64,000 bases of DNA from contig VZRG01000363.1 of NCBI GenBank assembly GCA_013397435.1, forward strand, positions 62,001 through 126,000, written 5' to 3'. A program made the position numbers and the translations under genes. Origin of the DNA: Erythrocercus mccallii (taxonomy: Eukaryota; Chordata; Aves; Passeriformes; Dicruridae). The notes beneath the pieces are model-generated. The model had not been told where the DNA came from and did not search any database. It saw only the letters and a list, made by a program, of their open reading frames with translations. Below are positions 40,901-55,900 of this stretch, in pieces (within the stretch, counting starts at the first letter, position 1; each line of letters begins with the position of its first letter).

Positions 40901-43900
40901 TCCTTATTCTGACATCACACCTTTCTCAGTTCATTCCAGATTGTGGGTAGTCACATTCTACAGACTGCTTGTAAAATTTGACAGGACTTAAAACTTCAAC
41001 AATTAAATTGTCAGAATTCATCTGTAAAGTGCCCATGGCCTCTAAAAAACCCTAAAGATTTGTCTTTGTGCAGGAAAGGCAACAATAGACAGTGCTGCCA
41101 ACCCAAGTTTTGATTTTCCCAGCACAAGTCCATGACCATAACTCAGCTCAGTTGCCTTTAACTCCACCTTGTTAATGATCCTACAGCACAGAATATATAA
41201 ATCAAGCAACCAATATTCGTAGCTACTAAAATACACCAAAGTTACACTGTAGATATAAAACAGGAATTATTTCTACAGAGATGAAAATACATGAAAACTA
41301 TGAAAAATCTGCTCTTCTCTGACTCTTTAGTGGTAGAGCAAACTTCTCACAGACTGGTATATGAACAAAGGAGGGGAGTGTTACATATAATTTACACATA
41401 TAACTGCAGGCACATTTCTGAAAGACAAACATAAGTCAAATATACAGAGCTGTAGCAGAAAGTAGTGGTAAAAAAACTCATTAGCAAGAATTAAATCAGA
41501 AGTCAGTGCAAATGCTGTTTATAGCTTACAGAGCAACAAGTTACTATTTTGAAAGGTTGCATTTTTCATTTCAATACAACTGAAAAAGCAGGCATGCAGG
41601 TTTTCTAGAGAAGACTGTTCATACACAGTTATTTATCACTTAGTGCAGTTTCATGCATATAATCTCCAGAGAGCCTGTTTAATGAGAGGCCAAAGCAGAT
41701 AACCACTAAAGAGACATCATTCAATTACTGAGCATGTTCTGTTTTGTTGGGGTTTTTTTCCATATTTATTGTCACCTCTCATTTGCAGATATGACTGTAG
41801 GATGAAGCTAAAAAGTTACAGATCCTTACCTGCCACGCCAGCTGAAATCATGTGTACCTGGGTGGAATCTGGATTGAAAATATTGTTCAACTTTTCCTTG
41901 CAATTTGAGTAAGCAGCAAAATATATTGCTCTAAAATTAGAACAAAATCCAAGTTATGTTATGTTTTACATTTCAAAATCCTCAATGAGCAGCACCATTA
42001 ACTTCACTGACTAAAGATTATCTTGGGCTAAAACTTCCTTCCTCAGTAAAGAACTACTCAAGGATTAACTCTTGCAAAATAGTAGCACTATTCTAGGAAT
42101 GGAAATGAAAAATCTAAACATTACACTTGAACTTTTTTTCCACACAACAGCTCCGATTACCATTTAGTGAGGGGAAGGACAGATAGTTTGAGGTATGGCA
42201 GTGATTTTTGTGACACTAGGAAGTTTAGGAAGGAGAAAAAAAGACTTTAAAACTTTCAGTATTCTTCAACATTAATAACAGAAAAGCCTTTTTCTAATGG
42301 ACCTAAACTCATTTCAATAGAAGGACAATTTGAAGAGAACTAACAAGTATGTAGCTTCTTAAAAAAAACCCAAACAACATTCTTTTTACTAGCATTTAAG
42401 ATTTAAATGTTGATAACTTGACATTATCAATATTTACACTTTAAATGCCAGAACAGCTGTGAAGCTGCAATTCACATTTTGTTTCCAGAGTTTTGTATTC
42501 ATAATAGACACTGATTTTTGTCTCTGAATATGCCATGAAAAACATTGTAAACTTGTGCTACACAAGTCTGTGAGCTGGTATCCAAACAAAGCTAGATAAA
42601 GTCAGCGTCCCAATTCAAAATACTATGAAAAATGGTTGTTTTCACTCATTAAAGCTAAAAAACTTATTTTAAGCACATATAAACATCACATTTGAGGTTG
42701 TTTTAAATCTACAGACACCCCTCTGCAAGAGGATAAAAAATGAATGTGCCACTTTTCCCAAGCAGAACATTAACCTCATTAGCTGTGCAAACATGTTTTT
42801 CTTTATTACAAAGAAGACAAAGTGCTTGCTTTATGGGTGTAATTTCTAAAATGGAACCTGAACTCAGTTAAGTACACGGGATGTGTTATGAAATATGCTT
42901 CTCTACAGCTTATTTAAACAAAGAGCTGATGTTAAATCCACTTAGCTAATGCTTAATTGAAATGAAGTACTGGTTGAAGACAGAATCAGCCAGAGGGAAA
43001 TGAAGACGTGCTTATAAATAAGGTTTACACACTACATCAAGCGGACATTTTTGGTATGGTGGATGGGAGGCAGCAAGCTAAGTATTTCACCTAGGGGAAG
43101 AACCAGAGGGAAACAGAAGATTAACATATAATTAACTGAAAAGAAATAGATTTTTTCTTCAAGTGAGGATATTCTTCATGGAGAATAGTCACTTATGCAA
43201 TGAATCCCATTCCTGGGTAAAAATTGCTATTCAGGTGACATCAATATTGAAGATTTGATAGCACAGACTGGTCTATTGTACAAAAGTCCAGGCTCTCCAG
43301 ACTAGGAAGTGCTGATATCCCACATGTGTGAAGAACAAAAATGCTACTGGGTTTACTTCAGCTTTTCCAAAGAGCAGTGCTAAGTTAGTGATCAGAGAAC
43401 ACCTACAATACTCCTAAATCCTTAAAAAAATTGCTAAAATAATCTTATTCCTTCCGTTTTTTTCTTATTTATGCAGAGGATCTAATGAATATTACTTCAT
43501 CAAATCTAAAGTTCAGTTTAGTAATATTTTTCAGAAACATCAAAATACATCATACCAGAAAAGTTAAGATACTCTCCAACTGAGCATGCAGGAGATAGGA
43601 TATTTTCTCTTCAAACAAAATAAATAAACAAAAGAAGGGCACTAAGTCAAGGAAAGAATAAAACCTTTGTGGAATATATTCCCTCTGCATAAAGGCTCTT
43701 CTCTTAAACAGAGAAAAAAAAATGAGCCAGGAAACAACTTCAAATATCCTTATCCAGGCCTAAGGAATATATTACTTTTACACAGCTTTGTTTCTATACT
43801 CTTCCCATGTATTCTCCTATTTTTGGACTGAACTTCAGCTAACAGTTCTATGTAAATATAAATTCAAACTCTGGCATAACGTGCTCCTCTCTCTGCCTGC

Positions 43901-46900
43901 CAGCACCAGCTGAGAAGCTGGAGTATTTGTGCTGATGCAGAGCAACAGGCAGCAGCAGCACCACTGCCAACTAGATCAGATTTACATCCTCGGCCCCGCA
44001 CTGCCCCAGTCCTCTCTGTGGCTCAGTTCACTGATGGATCTGCTTTCTCTGGGAGAGCTGCTAAGTCTCTCACCCTAGCCAGTGTCTCACCCTTTTTGCA
44101 GTTTAGAACAGGCTTCCTCCTGCAAGGGAGTGCCAGGCTGTGCTTCACCAGAACTCAGGACGGAAGACCCAGTGTTTTGAGGCTACAATCACATAATTGC
44201 TTCCTGAAGATGATGGATTAACTGAAAATTAAGTCTACCTTTGTATTTTCCAAGATCTAAACTTGTAGTTTACATGTGCAATTCCGTAAGAATTTTTCTT
44301 TTTAAGTGGACAAAACTCTGCACAAGGGATAGCACACAACAATAAATACTATTACAATAGCACATAGGATAGGAAATGCTGAGGCAGCTGCAGCTCTGGA
44401 GTACATAAATGGCTCCATTCCTCAGGCAAAAAAAGGTTACTTGCTGCTAATTAAGTATTTACAACTGCAGATGCAAGACTTGTTTCAAATAAACATTAAA
44501 GCCTTTAATGTATTTCATTTATTGTGCATGTTTGTACTTACCTGGAAGGAGCAACACCAACTAAATTAGGACCCAACCCTCTGAACAGAGAACGAGGGCC
44601 TTCATTTTGCAAGATCATCCTAGAAAACAAGAAGACAATACTGTAACTGAGCAAAATTAAGGAATGCACTAACCACCAAAACTACATCATGTGAAAAACT
44701 TTCATAGTAACTGACCGTTACACAGTGCTGACCACAAAAAAAGTTACTCAATTCCTAGAATCAGCATAAAAAATTACATTATTGCTCAACATACCATGAA
44801 AGCCATAAACTATATGCAGAAGTAAGACTTGAGATCTCAATACAGATTTAACATGTATAGGAACACATACATGTACAGAGTTGTCTGTTAGGAAGCTAAA
44901 GAAAGTGTCCTTGAATGAGGAAGAAAATATTAAGCATGGAAATGTTTCCATTCATGTAGGTTGTAGATTGTTCAGGAGGCAAAAGTACTCTATTCTATGC
45001 TACATTCCTTTCACCACCTGTCAGCTCTCAATGTCTGAACTTAATTTTGAGTGGGAAGGCCAGGGAGCAAAGGGCAGGAAAGGAGAGGACAGACTTCAGA
45101 AGTCCAGTTTCACTCAGTCACTGCTGTCTCAGAGCCACTCTGGAAGATGTTGCTCTACTGCCTATGACACCCAGCCAGGGACACCTTTGGTAATTTATTG
45201 TTATCCCCTCCTCTCAAAAAGAGGGAGACCTCAACATGGCTTTGCATGTGCTACCCCAGTGTGATTCCACAAGACTCCCAACAGGACAGAAGTTTGTATC
45301 TGTGAGGCTGCTTTGCTATTTGTCCTGCCCTTCTCATATCCATAAAATACTGAAATCCACTAAGTATTCAACTAGAAGCCCATTCTCAGTTTTATTCTTT
45401 ACGATACGGTGATTATTTTGACTATAGCAAAAGAAAGCTGAAAACTTCAATGTGAGCAGTGACCCTTCCTAGAGGATGGCAGGGATTTCCTTCAACCAGT
45501 TCTGAGCTGCTGCCTGTGTGCTCCTAACCAAGCACTGCTGCAGGGCTGTGGAGCCAGAGGATTTCTGGCTTTTGCCTCATTCCAGGGAAGACAATCCTTA
45601 CCGATGCATGCAAGGTAATTCACTGATAGTAACTGAGACAGGAGTGTAACCCATGCAGAGTCACAGCCACAGCAGAGTCCTCACATCTCCTGTACCACGT
45701 CTACTATAAACACAGCTCAGGAAAGATTGCTTGGGTGGTAGTAGGGTGTAACTTTCTGCATTTGTGGAATTTACAGGGAAGCACGCTACAAGCAATGAGC
45801 TGACTTCAAATAAGCCATTTTTAGTCCTTTACTTTTGCAATACAGATCCCACGTAGCTGTGGATTTCAGGAAGAGTTGAATACCATTATGTAGCAAGGTA
45901 CCCTAGCACAGTAAGAGACTATGCATTAATATTCAGTTCTAGCGAAATCAGTCTGCCCCACAATCTAGATGCTAATCACATTGGTATTTTAAAAAGTATA
46001 GTAGGACTTGGGAGGAGAAACAAGGACTACCCACATCTCATTACTGGAAACTGCTCTAGCAATTACTTTAGAACCAGATTTAAAGTTAAGAATTAACTAC
46101 GTTCCCAGATGCTACAAAACAGAGCCCTGTGCTTACTGATTTAGAAACATTGGCCAATGCACACGAATAGTTCTGTATATTTCTTCTTCAAAGAGCAGGT
46201 TAATGACAAATCAATTACTCAATAAAGCAAACTACCCTTGTATAAATGGCCATTTTGTTTAGAATTTACTATCAGAACAAACAAGTGAAAGCAATTTATA
46301 GCACTAAAGGGGATTCCAAGCCTATTCTGACTTCTGGTAGCTGGTTCACCATTGCTGCTAAATCCAACTGAAAGTTTACCTTTGCTTTCACTAAGCAAAA
46401 ATAAACCAGTGGTTCTGCAGTTACCACTGCTATTTAGGAATACTGACATATAATGTGCCCAGCAATATCCCAGCTTTTTGTCCTTAACGATCAGCTATCA
46501 TTTCACTATGTGGGCAGCATCTTTCCACAGCAGTGCTGGAATACTGAACTGAATACTCAAAAGACACCTTGGAAATACAAATTATTTGGACCTGTCTGTC
46601 ATCCTGAAAGCATTTTTATGCCTTGCAATGCTGAACCCAATTAACATGATCTGTATCCACTTAAACCACTATTTAAAAATCACTACCACAATATTTACAT
46701 GTGTAACACATTTACATGAGTTATGCATGTAAATATGCACATATAGCTATACATGTATTCAAAGCAGCAGGAATCTCAGTGTCTTTGAAATTTAGGAATG
46801 AAGTGTACCAGGTCTATCTGCTTATTTTGGATCTACAGTCCCAGAATTTGACAGAGCAGCAAAGAGTTAAAGTGAGGTTACAACAGACAGCATTACAGCA

Positions 46901-49900
46901 GAGGTAGTTACTGATGCTTTTTTGCATTCACAGACACCAGCTGGGGGAGTGCCAGAGGCTGCACTGAAAATAAGATACAAACTTTTTGCATTAAAGAGTA
47001 GATACCAGGGCCTGCATTTGTGTATTGAAAGCAGTTAAGGGCAAATCCATGGTTGGAAGAGCAGGACAAGTGCTCCATACAGCCTCAGCTGACTTTCTTA
47101 CATCACATGGAGAGCCTGGTGAGATTTCCATTAGCAAGACCTCAGGTTTAAATTGTGTAAGATGAATGATGAGAAAATGTAATATGACATGCAAGGCAGA
47201 TATTTAAGAAAAAAAGAATTTGCTTTCATAGCCAGAGAATAGAGTCACCTGTCTTTCTGAGTTTGTTTCTGGACAGAGATGCCTTTGAAGTCACCTCCAC
47301 TGATGCTCAAGATGCAGAAGTGATTCTACAGCAGTCAGTTCACTGAAATTCTGATCTAATTTGCCTGAATCACTCTGCTTTTAGACTGAGTAATGTGAGC
47401 CTTGAGCACTGCACCGAATTTGCTATGGCACAACCAAAGTCTGACAACTATGAGTCAAAAAATATCTAATGACAGTAAGGGCATGACAGTGACAAAGAAA
47501 TCCAGTTTTATTTCCCCACTAAACAGTTGTAGTACCTTAACCAAGAGTAATTATGTCCTGCACCTATGTATTTTTATTATCACAGGCCATTGCCATGTCA
47601 TTTGGGATTTTTTAATATTTACTGTATTTAAAGAACTTGAGACCCAGACTTCACATCTCAGCCCTCCGATAATGGCCTGAAAGAAAACATACCTAAACAA
47701 AGAACAAAAGCAGCAGAAGAGGCATTCTTGTATTACAGATAAACAGCATGTGTAAGAGGGCAATCGTTAAAGACAAATTAACAAAACAAACAAGCCCTAA
47801 CAAGGCTCATAACAAAGGTCATCATGGGCTACCTCTACCTCAGTCTGAATTTGCTTCTGGGGAATATCAAGCTATTTTCAGTTTTAGGGATATATTTAAA
47901 GCATAGCAGGCTTCTAGCAGAGAAGCATAACTAAAACACATCTATTCAACTGGTTATTATTTGATATACATTTCTAAATGGAAAATAACCAAACATTCAG
48001 AAAGAAGCTGAATCTACCTCCACCAAGAGAAGCCACTAAATCAAGCAGATCTCCTTGCTGGTCACAATCCAAGCCTTTCCTTCCCACACACCTATTCCAA
48101 ACATGTTCACCCATTCAGAACCTCATGAAAAGGCTCTGAGCCCAAACTTTCATGGTAAGAATGATCTTCCATTCAAGAAGCTATTTGGGTACAACCTCCA
48201 TTTAAGCAAATCCTATCCTCTAAGCAGATTAAGTTTAAACCCTACTCTTCATCTGCCAGAGGGGGCTCCCTACAAACTACTTGTTAATAATTAATTGAGA
48301 ATAGAAGATACAAGTTGTCAAGACTCAACCAACTATCTAATGCAAGAAGCAGTAGCAGGTCCTTCTGGTAGGAAATCTCCCCCTCATCCCCGAACACTGA
48401 AGGTACCTCCCCTTAACTGGCTAACTTGAGTCCCCCAGGGTGAAGGGAACCCTTCCTGTTGGGCCATACAAGCAGTCTAACTGTAGCCTTACAACTTCCT
48501 GCTGGCTCCTGAAGTACACAAGCACTACAAACAAGCAGAGGAAAGGCAGCCCCCATTCAGTGAGGCACTACACGAACAACACATCTCAGATCACTGCAAA
48601 AGCCAGCCTTAGCTATTTCTTACTAGCTTTAAAAGAATGTTACTAGTCACACATCTAGCAGAAGATATTCAAAGGCAAAAAACCTGTACGGGTGGTGAAA
48701 GTTGAAAGAGACTAAGAAATTGAGTTAATTTTAATTGCCTCCATATTCAGTAACTTCTATGATTTGGACAAAAAACAGTTAAAAAAGTCTTATACTAATA
48801 CTTTTTCAGGATGAAAATAGGAGTCTGGCACTTAAGTGTTCTACTGTTGCCAGTGAATTTTGGGGATGCAGTTTGGAGGCTGGAGTTGTACAAGGTATAC
48901 ATGCTCTGGCTACATCAATATACAAGCTCAAGCATGAAGGGCATTCAAAAAATTAAAAACACAGTTAAAAGGCAAAATATGGAAAGTCATCTCCTGGTAG
49001 CATCATGACAGACATAAGAGTCTGAATCTTTTATACAGATTTTGACCTCCTCCCTCCCCAAAATGAACCCAAACCCTTGTGCCAGGGTTTCTGAACACTC
49101 ACTTCAGACAATGGAGAGGTCCAGGAGAAACTCTGGTTACTCTGTTGACGGTAGCACCATTCACAGTGTTGAGATGAACTTCAGAGATGTAGAGAGTCAC
49201 AGAGGAGGACTGCAGTCGTGTTTTTACAACTTCCAGTGGACATGTCAGAATTGCACCAACAGTACCTCCACATCTGCAAAGATAAACAGGATCATCATGT
49301 TTTTAACTGCAAACAAACTGAAGGATACACTCACATAGAACTGACATTACAGTCAACCCAGTCCCACTATAAAAAGTGAAGAACCAATGGGAACATGTGT
49401 GACAATGACAGTTATTTGCCCTTGAAGGCAAACAAACTGTTAGTCTGGAAACCTCACAACTTGAAGTGAAAATTTAAACAGACAAAATGCAGTGAAGGTG
49501 CATAGTACATGCTGTTCAAATTGGTTCTGGAAAGTAGCTCAGTAGTTTAAATGTTTAACTTCTTTAGTAAATTTTACCTTTTTTTTAATGTTTAGTGCAC
49601 TCCTGACCACAAAAAAGGTGCCAAAAACCCTTAAGGGCAGAAAAGACTTATGCACTATGCACACAGGACTACATGTAAAAACTGATAAAATCTGTGGTGT
49701 TGTAATTTAATAGCATCTTCTAAAGCCCAATTGTGTTTTGGTCATTGTACAATAAAAGCAGCAATTGTCCAAGTCCTTCCCAAGCCCTGCCCACTTCAGC
49801 AAGGCAGACCAGGTACTGTAGAGTGGAACCTGCAAAGCCAGAAGAGCTCATGTGGCTGACCAGATGAAGACTTGCTGGGTTTGCGTCAGTCTGCCTCTCA

Positions 49901-52900
49901 TTCCTGAGAGCTAACCAAGGCAAGCCATGCACAACTTGTGCTGACAGCAGTTCCCGCTGTTCTGCTCAACCACAGTGCAGCCAGGAACACACTGCCCTGC
50001 AGAGCTCTGCTCAGAGCCTTCTTGGACTTCTTCAGAACTCAGTTATTAATAACTACATTCCTAGCTGTGCAACGACAGCCTTGGAGGGAAAAATAGCAAA
50101 CCCACAAATTCTGAGTTCCAAGACCTTGAACCTTTCCAGTTCCAAGTCTCTTGAACCTTTTCAGAGATCAGTAACCTTTTCAGAGATCAGTATTCTTAAC
50201 ACTGCTAAACACCCTTCTTAAAACTATGGCCAGGACACTGTCTATCTCCTTTAAAAAACAAACAAAACATCCAACCCAAAGAAGCAAATCTAGATTTCAG
50301 TTCAGGTACTAATGCTAACTACAGCTCAGTTTGAAATTCACTAACACATAAATACAATTTGTACTAAAGTCAAAGGGTCCATATTTGCTTCCCCTAAAAG
50401 CTATAGAATAACATATGTAACTAGAAGTGCTTGATTCTGACAAGACAGTTACGAGCTATTTTTTTCTAACACAAGAAGCTCAAACACCCCCAAACCCTTT
50501 ATTAAGCCTGTTCAAGTATTTTTAAAATGTTTTCCAAAATGAAAAGGAGAGTTCAGGCCACATTAGGAGTAATAGCTACAACTCAAGATATCCTATAAAT
50601 TCTCATAGGAGGATAGTCTGATGACTCTCTTCTACCTCAGAGAATAGCAAAAATACAGCACTACATCCTACAAACCTCATCTGTTTCTATGAAGTGAACT
50701 GAGAGTAGAGCTGCCAAGTAGAAGTTTGATGTTCACTTAACACTCCATTTAAACCCTGTGACCTAGAGGTATCCTATTACTAAGCCTAAAGGCATCCTGC
50801 ACATCCCTAGCTCCAGCATTAGACTGAAGTCTATTCTCTTTTAAGGTTTAAATGACGAAAGATATCAAGTTTCTTTGCCAGTCTGGAAAGAAGTGTTATC
50901 ACAGGACAATGAAAGACACTCAGTGTGTGCTGCACACACGCAGTTACAGCCTGACACAGACATTAGAGCAGCCTGCTCTGAATAAGCAATTCACTTGCTT
51001 CTAACAGTGAATTACAAATAGACTTATTTTAATATTAAGAGTTGCAGAAAGAGAACAGATGTGCTAATATTTATTTTAGCCAGGGTTGGAAACAGTAAGA
51101 GCTTGTAACATGAAGGTTCAAGACTTGAACAGCATGTGAGAAGCATAGGTAGGTCAGCTCCCCAGACAATTTGACATGAAGCTACTGAAGCTCTAAAGCT
51201 CTCAGAAAGAGAGCTTTCCCAAACAGAAAGTTGTCTGTATCTTCTGCAGTTCAAAACAGACCCCACTCCATGGTAACATGCCTGTAACAGGCAATGAAGG
51301 AAGTTGGCTTTAGAGTTTACTTCCTTTCCCGCAACCCCTCCATTTTTGTTCTCCTTGAGCTTAGTCTTTTGAAAACTTTTCTGCGTTTGATTTTGAACAG
51401 GTTACACAAGGACTTGCTTTCAAGCAACAGCAATCACAAGAGAAAGCAGAAGACCAGATTTATATTAATGAGATAAATACTATGGATATAGGGAAGAAAT
51501 TAGGACAAAAAAACTTGTCCTACATTCTTGAACAGGGCTTGGAGTTTGTAGCCCTTAATTGACCCCATCCCAGGCTACATAAGAGCAGAAAAATTTTCTA
51601 AAGTTGAAGATTAACACTGACCTGGAGCTCATGCCCTGCATGTCCCCCTACACCACACCCAAATCACAAGGGATGCCTGACTGCAGCAGCTCTAGCAGAC
51701 ATCCAGAGAGGATGGGTCAGAAACCCTTCACTCAGCAGTGGATTGCTGGGGAAGAGGGCTGATACACAGCTACTCTGTGCCTGCTGTTTTTGTCTACAGC
51801 AGGCACTGGTCAGTGACAGCCAGCACCATGTTCACATGCATCCTAAAGGAGCAGCAGATTCACCTGCCTTCCTTTAAGAGCCTTTTCCTGCACCATATTC
51901 TGCCATTCAAGTAATTTCAAATGGCAGTTTCTTGCTGTTGTGTTTCTTTGGTTAGGCTTTTCTTAAACAAATTAGGATGTCTCCACTGAACTCAAGAATA
52001 TTTTCGATGTTTTCCACTAACTATTGATAGTCTGAATTAAACTTCTCTGTCCCTGATCTTCAAGATCTCATATTTCTTCTTACAGCTGAAGAAAGCTGAG
52101 AAGTTTTACAGTGCTGTGTGGTTCTGTAATGTGAATCTTGGCAAAATCCCCAATTTCTACTTCTGCCAAAGTAACGTATCACTTTCCCAGCACTCCAAAA
52201 GCCCTATATAATGGAGACAACATCTCAAATTGAAGGAGTGAAAGAAATGTCTTGACGTGTTGAGGAGCCAGAACTTTCTCAATGGTCACAAGACCCACCA
52301 AGTTTGAATTAAACTACTAAATAAAGGCATAATCCAGTAACTACCCTGACTTGTCTACTTCACTTGACCTTTCAGATAAACACCTCAAGGCCTGACAAAA
52401 ATCTGTTTATGAAAAACTGTCAATAAACAGAGCTTGTGGGTAAACAAAGAAGAGAAACAACCCAAAAATATGCACTCTGTACAAATAAGCAACTTCTAAG
52501 AAGTATAGCAGCTGTTCTGTTACAGCATCAATGACAGTGTATTTTACTTAGAAATGTATTTCCAACCTTGCTTATTTTACACACTTGGGAACACCATCAG
52601 AGACAGTTATGTTTTTGTGCTCGAGTCCTGGCAGGTCATTAATGCCAGCCACCAGCTCCGGCCTACAACAAGTGCACTATAAATTGCCAGCAGATTGCTG
52701 CCACCTTTCCTGCTCCCCTCCTCACTGGGTTCAAATTAAGGGGAATACTTCTAGTTTGCGCTTTAACACAAATTAGGAACTAGGAACAGTTCAGAAAAAC
52801 ATTTTTTTACCAGCTTGAAAAATATGAGATTTCTTCTCAATAATGCAGGTGGGATTTTGTAAACTACTTCAGAAATTTCTACTACCTAAAATCACTCCAG

Positions 52901-55900
52901 GCTTGAGTTTCTTCATGCATGCAGCAGGCCCCAACAAGTGTTGACTTGTAGGAACATTTACTAATGTGTAACTTTCTCCAGGCTCAGATGAATTTCACCT
53001 GCTAGAGTAAGTAGGTGAACAAACACACTCCTGCTGACACAGTGTAAATGGGAAGTGAAGAATGGCAAGACCTGAGATGCTCCTGTGTCTGAATACTTAG
53101 TGCAGTTTCCAGTGAATGCTATTCAGAAGACCACTTGTTCATCTTATCTATTCTAAATGTGATATTTGCCTCTAATCAATGTTTACTACAAGCCTTCTTC
53201 AGCTTTACCACGTGAGGATAAAAAAAACCTTGCAAAGCTGACTTTCAGCAGAAACACCTTAATCATAAAAGGCTATGATGATCCACCTATAGGCCCCAAG
53301 TAATTTGAAGGGCAGAAAAGCAGATATCAGTAAGTAAATCCACAAAAATAAATGCATTGGTTAAAAAAGGAAGACTAAAATTCCACTACTGTTAATACAG
53401 TCAAACTAGAGAAGTAGAATTTCAACTTGAGCCTTCTTGTACAATTTAACAGATGTCATGTTCAGTGAAATAAGATACATGGACATCACAAGATGTAGTT
53501 ATCATCAGCAAGATCATGATAAACCTAAAAAAAAAAACAAAACTAAAAACAATTGTCTACTTCACATTCTTCTTGGACTCAAGAATTCTTGGAAGATGGC
53601 AATGTTCTCCTAAACTAAGGAGAACATTTCTCCTCCAGAAAGCATCCATTGAAAAATAACCCACAAAAAAACCACAAAAGAAACCCCAACTACCTACAAC
53701 ACATTTAATTTGATCTCAACTGCCTAGTGCTAGTTGCAGATTCACCTTCCATAGTATTTTGTAACCAGAGTCTCAAAGACTTAAAGATAAACCTTGACCC
53801 TGTTATCTTGGGTCTACGTTAATTCATGTATTTTACCAGCTACTTATCTTTCCTGAATGAAAATGAAAGTTCCATGCAAACATTGGCTGTCAAAAGAAAC
53901 AGCATGTGAACTGAGCTCAAAATTCTGTCAAAAAAAAAGTATCCAAGCCACCTGTGAATAGAATGTCTTTTTACCTCTTCATCAGTTACTGCACATTCAG
54001 GTCCCAAGTCTATCAGCAGTTTCATGGAGATGCCTTACAATCAGAGGAACTTTCACATCAAAGTTGCAGCTCTGGATATTATGGGTATAGTATCAGTTTT
54101 TAGAGAGTATAGAAGGGCTTTAGCAAATACATCTTTCAGAAACAGCATTCATTAATCCTCATACTTGTCAGGGTTTTCCTGGTATAATACTGTTCAACTT
54201 GAGTACTAGCAGCCACAAACCCTTAATCACTTTACTCACTGATCATGTTTCTTTGCTGAAACTTAGAAAGAGTAAGTTAAGCTCACATCCATAAACTACA
54301 AATACTAACCCAACTTGCCATGTCTAATGAACAGTATAAAAATAAAATCCCCCAATGTGCTGCCACATAGAAACTTACATGTGAAAACAGGAAAAACACC
54401 ACCCAGGGATCAAGCATCACTGGGTTCCATTATCCAAAACAAATATCAACATGAACAGTGTAGCTTCTATTAGGAGCCAGGGTAAATCAATATTTGCAGT
54501 AACATTTATATTAAGTAAAAGCAGATCAAAGCATCTAGAAGGAAATATGAGAAAAATACCAATGGCACAGTTTCTCAAGTACTGACAGCAATTTTCATGC
54601 AATTTAATAACCCCATGGAGCAAACCACAAGCTTTAAACAAACACTGTCTTATTTCACACAGTAGTGTATCTGAATATAAAAACAGCCTCAAGTTTGGAC
54701 AGAAAGGCACTAACCTCCTTCTCACTTGTTCTGAAACATGTCTAGGGTTATGCCACAAATGTATTTTAGGGCAGAGAGGAGCTGAGAGCTTGGCAACTCA
54801 GCTATGGCTCAAGTGGCTGTTTCCTGAAAGGGCATAAAAAAGCCCCCATCACAATACCTGCTACACATTATTAACAATCTTCTGAAATCAGAAAAGCCCA
54901 AGGGTCTCTTACCTCTACTTCATACATTTCAACAGTGTCTGATCTTGCTGAGAATTCAAACACTTATATGAAGTACATTTTCTGCACCTTAAACGTTTTA
55001 GCCACTGTAGGGATTTGTTAAGAACCTCTGTCAGAGTGATTGCAATTACAGACCAATTTGAGACAGTTCTACAATCAAGATAAATAACAAAGCTCCTCCT
55101 TATACTTCCTCATACATTAATTTAGAAAACAGCCAAATTTCTGCAAGAAACACCAAGAGTGAAGAAAAGAAGCAAACTTGAGACTATTCAACTGTGAACT
55201 AAGAAAAGCAGCTGTCCACCTCCTAACCCAAATCCTTTCTTTTGCTGAGGAACAACAGTCATGCAAGTTCACTGCTCTGAGTGGAAGTTTATGTGATACA
55301 CAATTCCTGTCATAAGCGTTCTGGAAATGCAGAATAAATCATGAAAACCTGAACACTATTTTTGTAGCCAACACCTGAATTTTCACTGTATGGTTGCAAG
55401 CCAGTACATCCAAAACATATTAATCTTTCCCATAAAGCAAAATATTAAGGTTTTCTACTACTTTTTAAAATTAGTCTAACAACTGAAAAAGCAACCATAA
55501 CTTACTACTTGAACTAAAAATGTTAATCTACATCCCACATTTCAATCACATGACTTTTTAATTTAAGAATGAAAAATGTTCGACTGCATCCTTGGTTTAG
55601 AATAAAGGCACATGAGTTTATATTACCAACATAATGTCTAAAGTGACAACAGCTGCTATTTGACCAAGTGGGGGAAAAAGAGAAGATATAAAAAAAACCA
55701 TACAGACTAGGCAGCTACAGAGAAATCCCAGGATAGTCCCACTTATGTTACTAAATCAGCAATGTCATCTGCCAAAGTTTCATTACAGAAAGCAGGAAAT
55801 GAAGAATGAACTTGAACGGTTAAAAAAAAAAAGCACCAGCAGACAGAAATAATCATGTTGTTTCTATACAGGCTCTGGCGCAATTCAAAGGCAAACAAAG

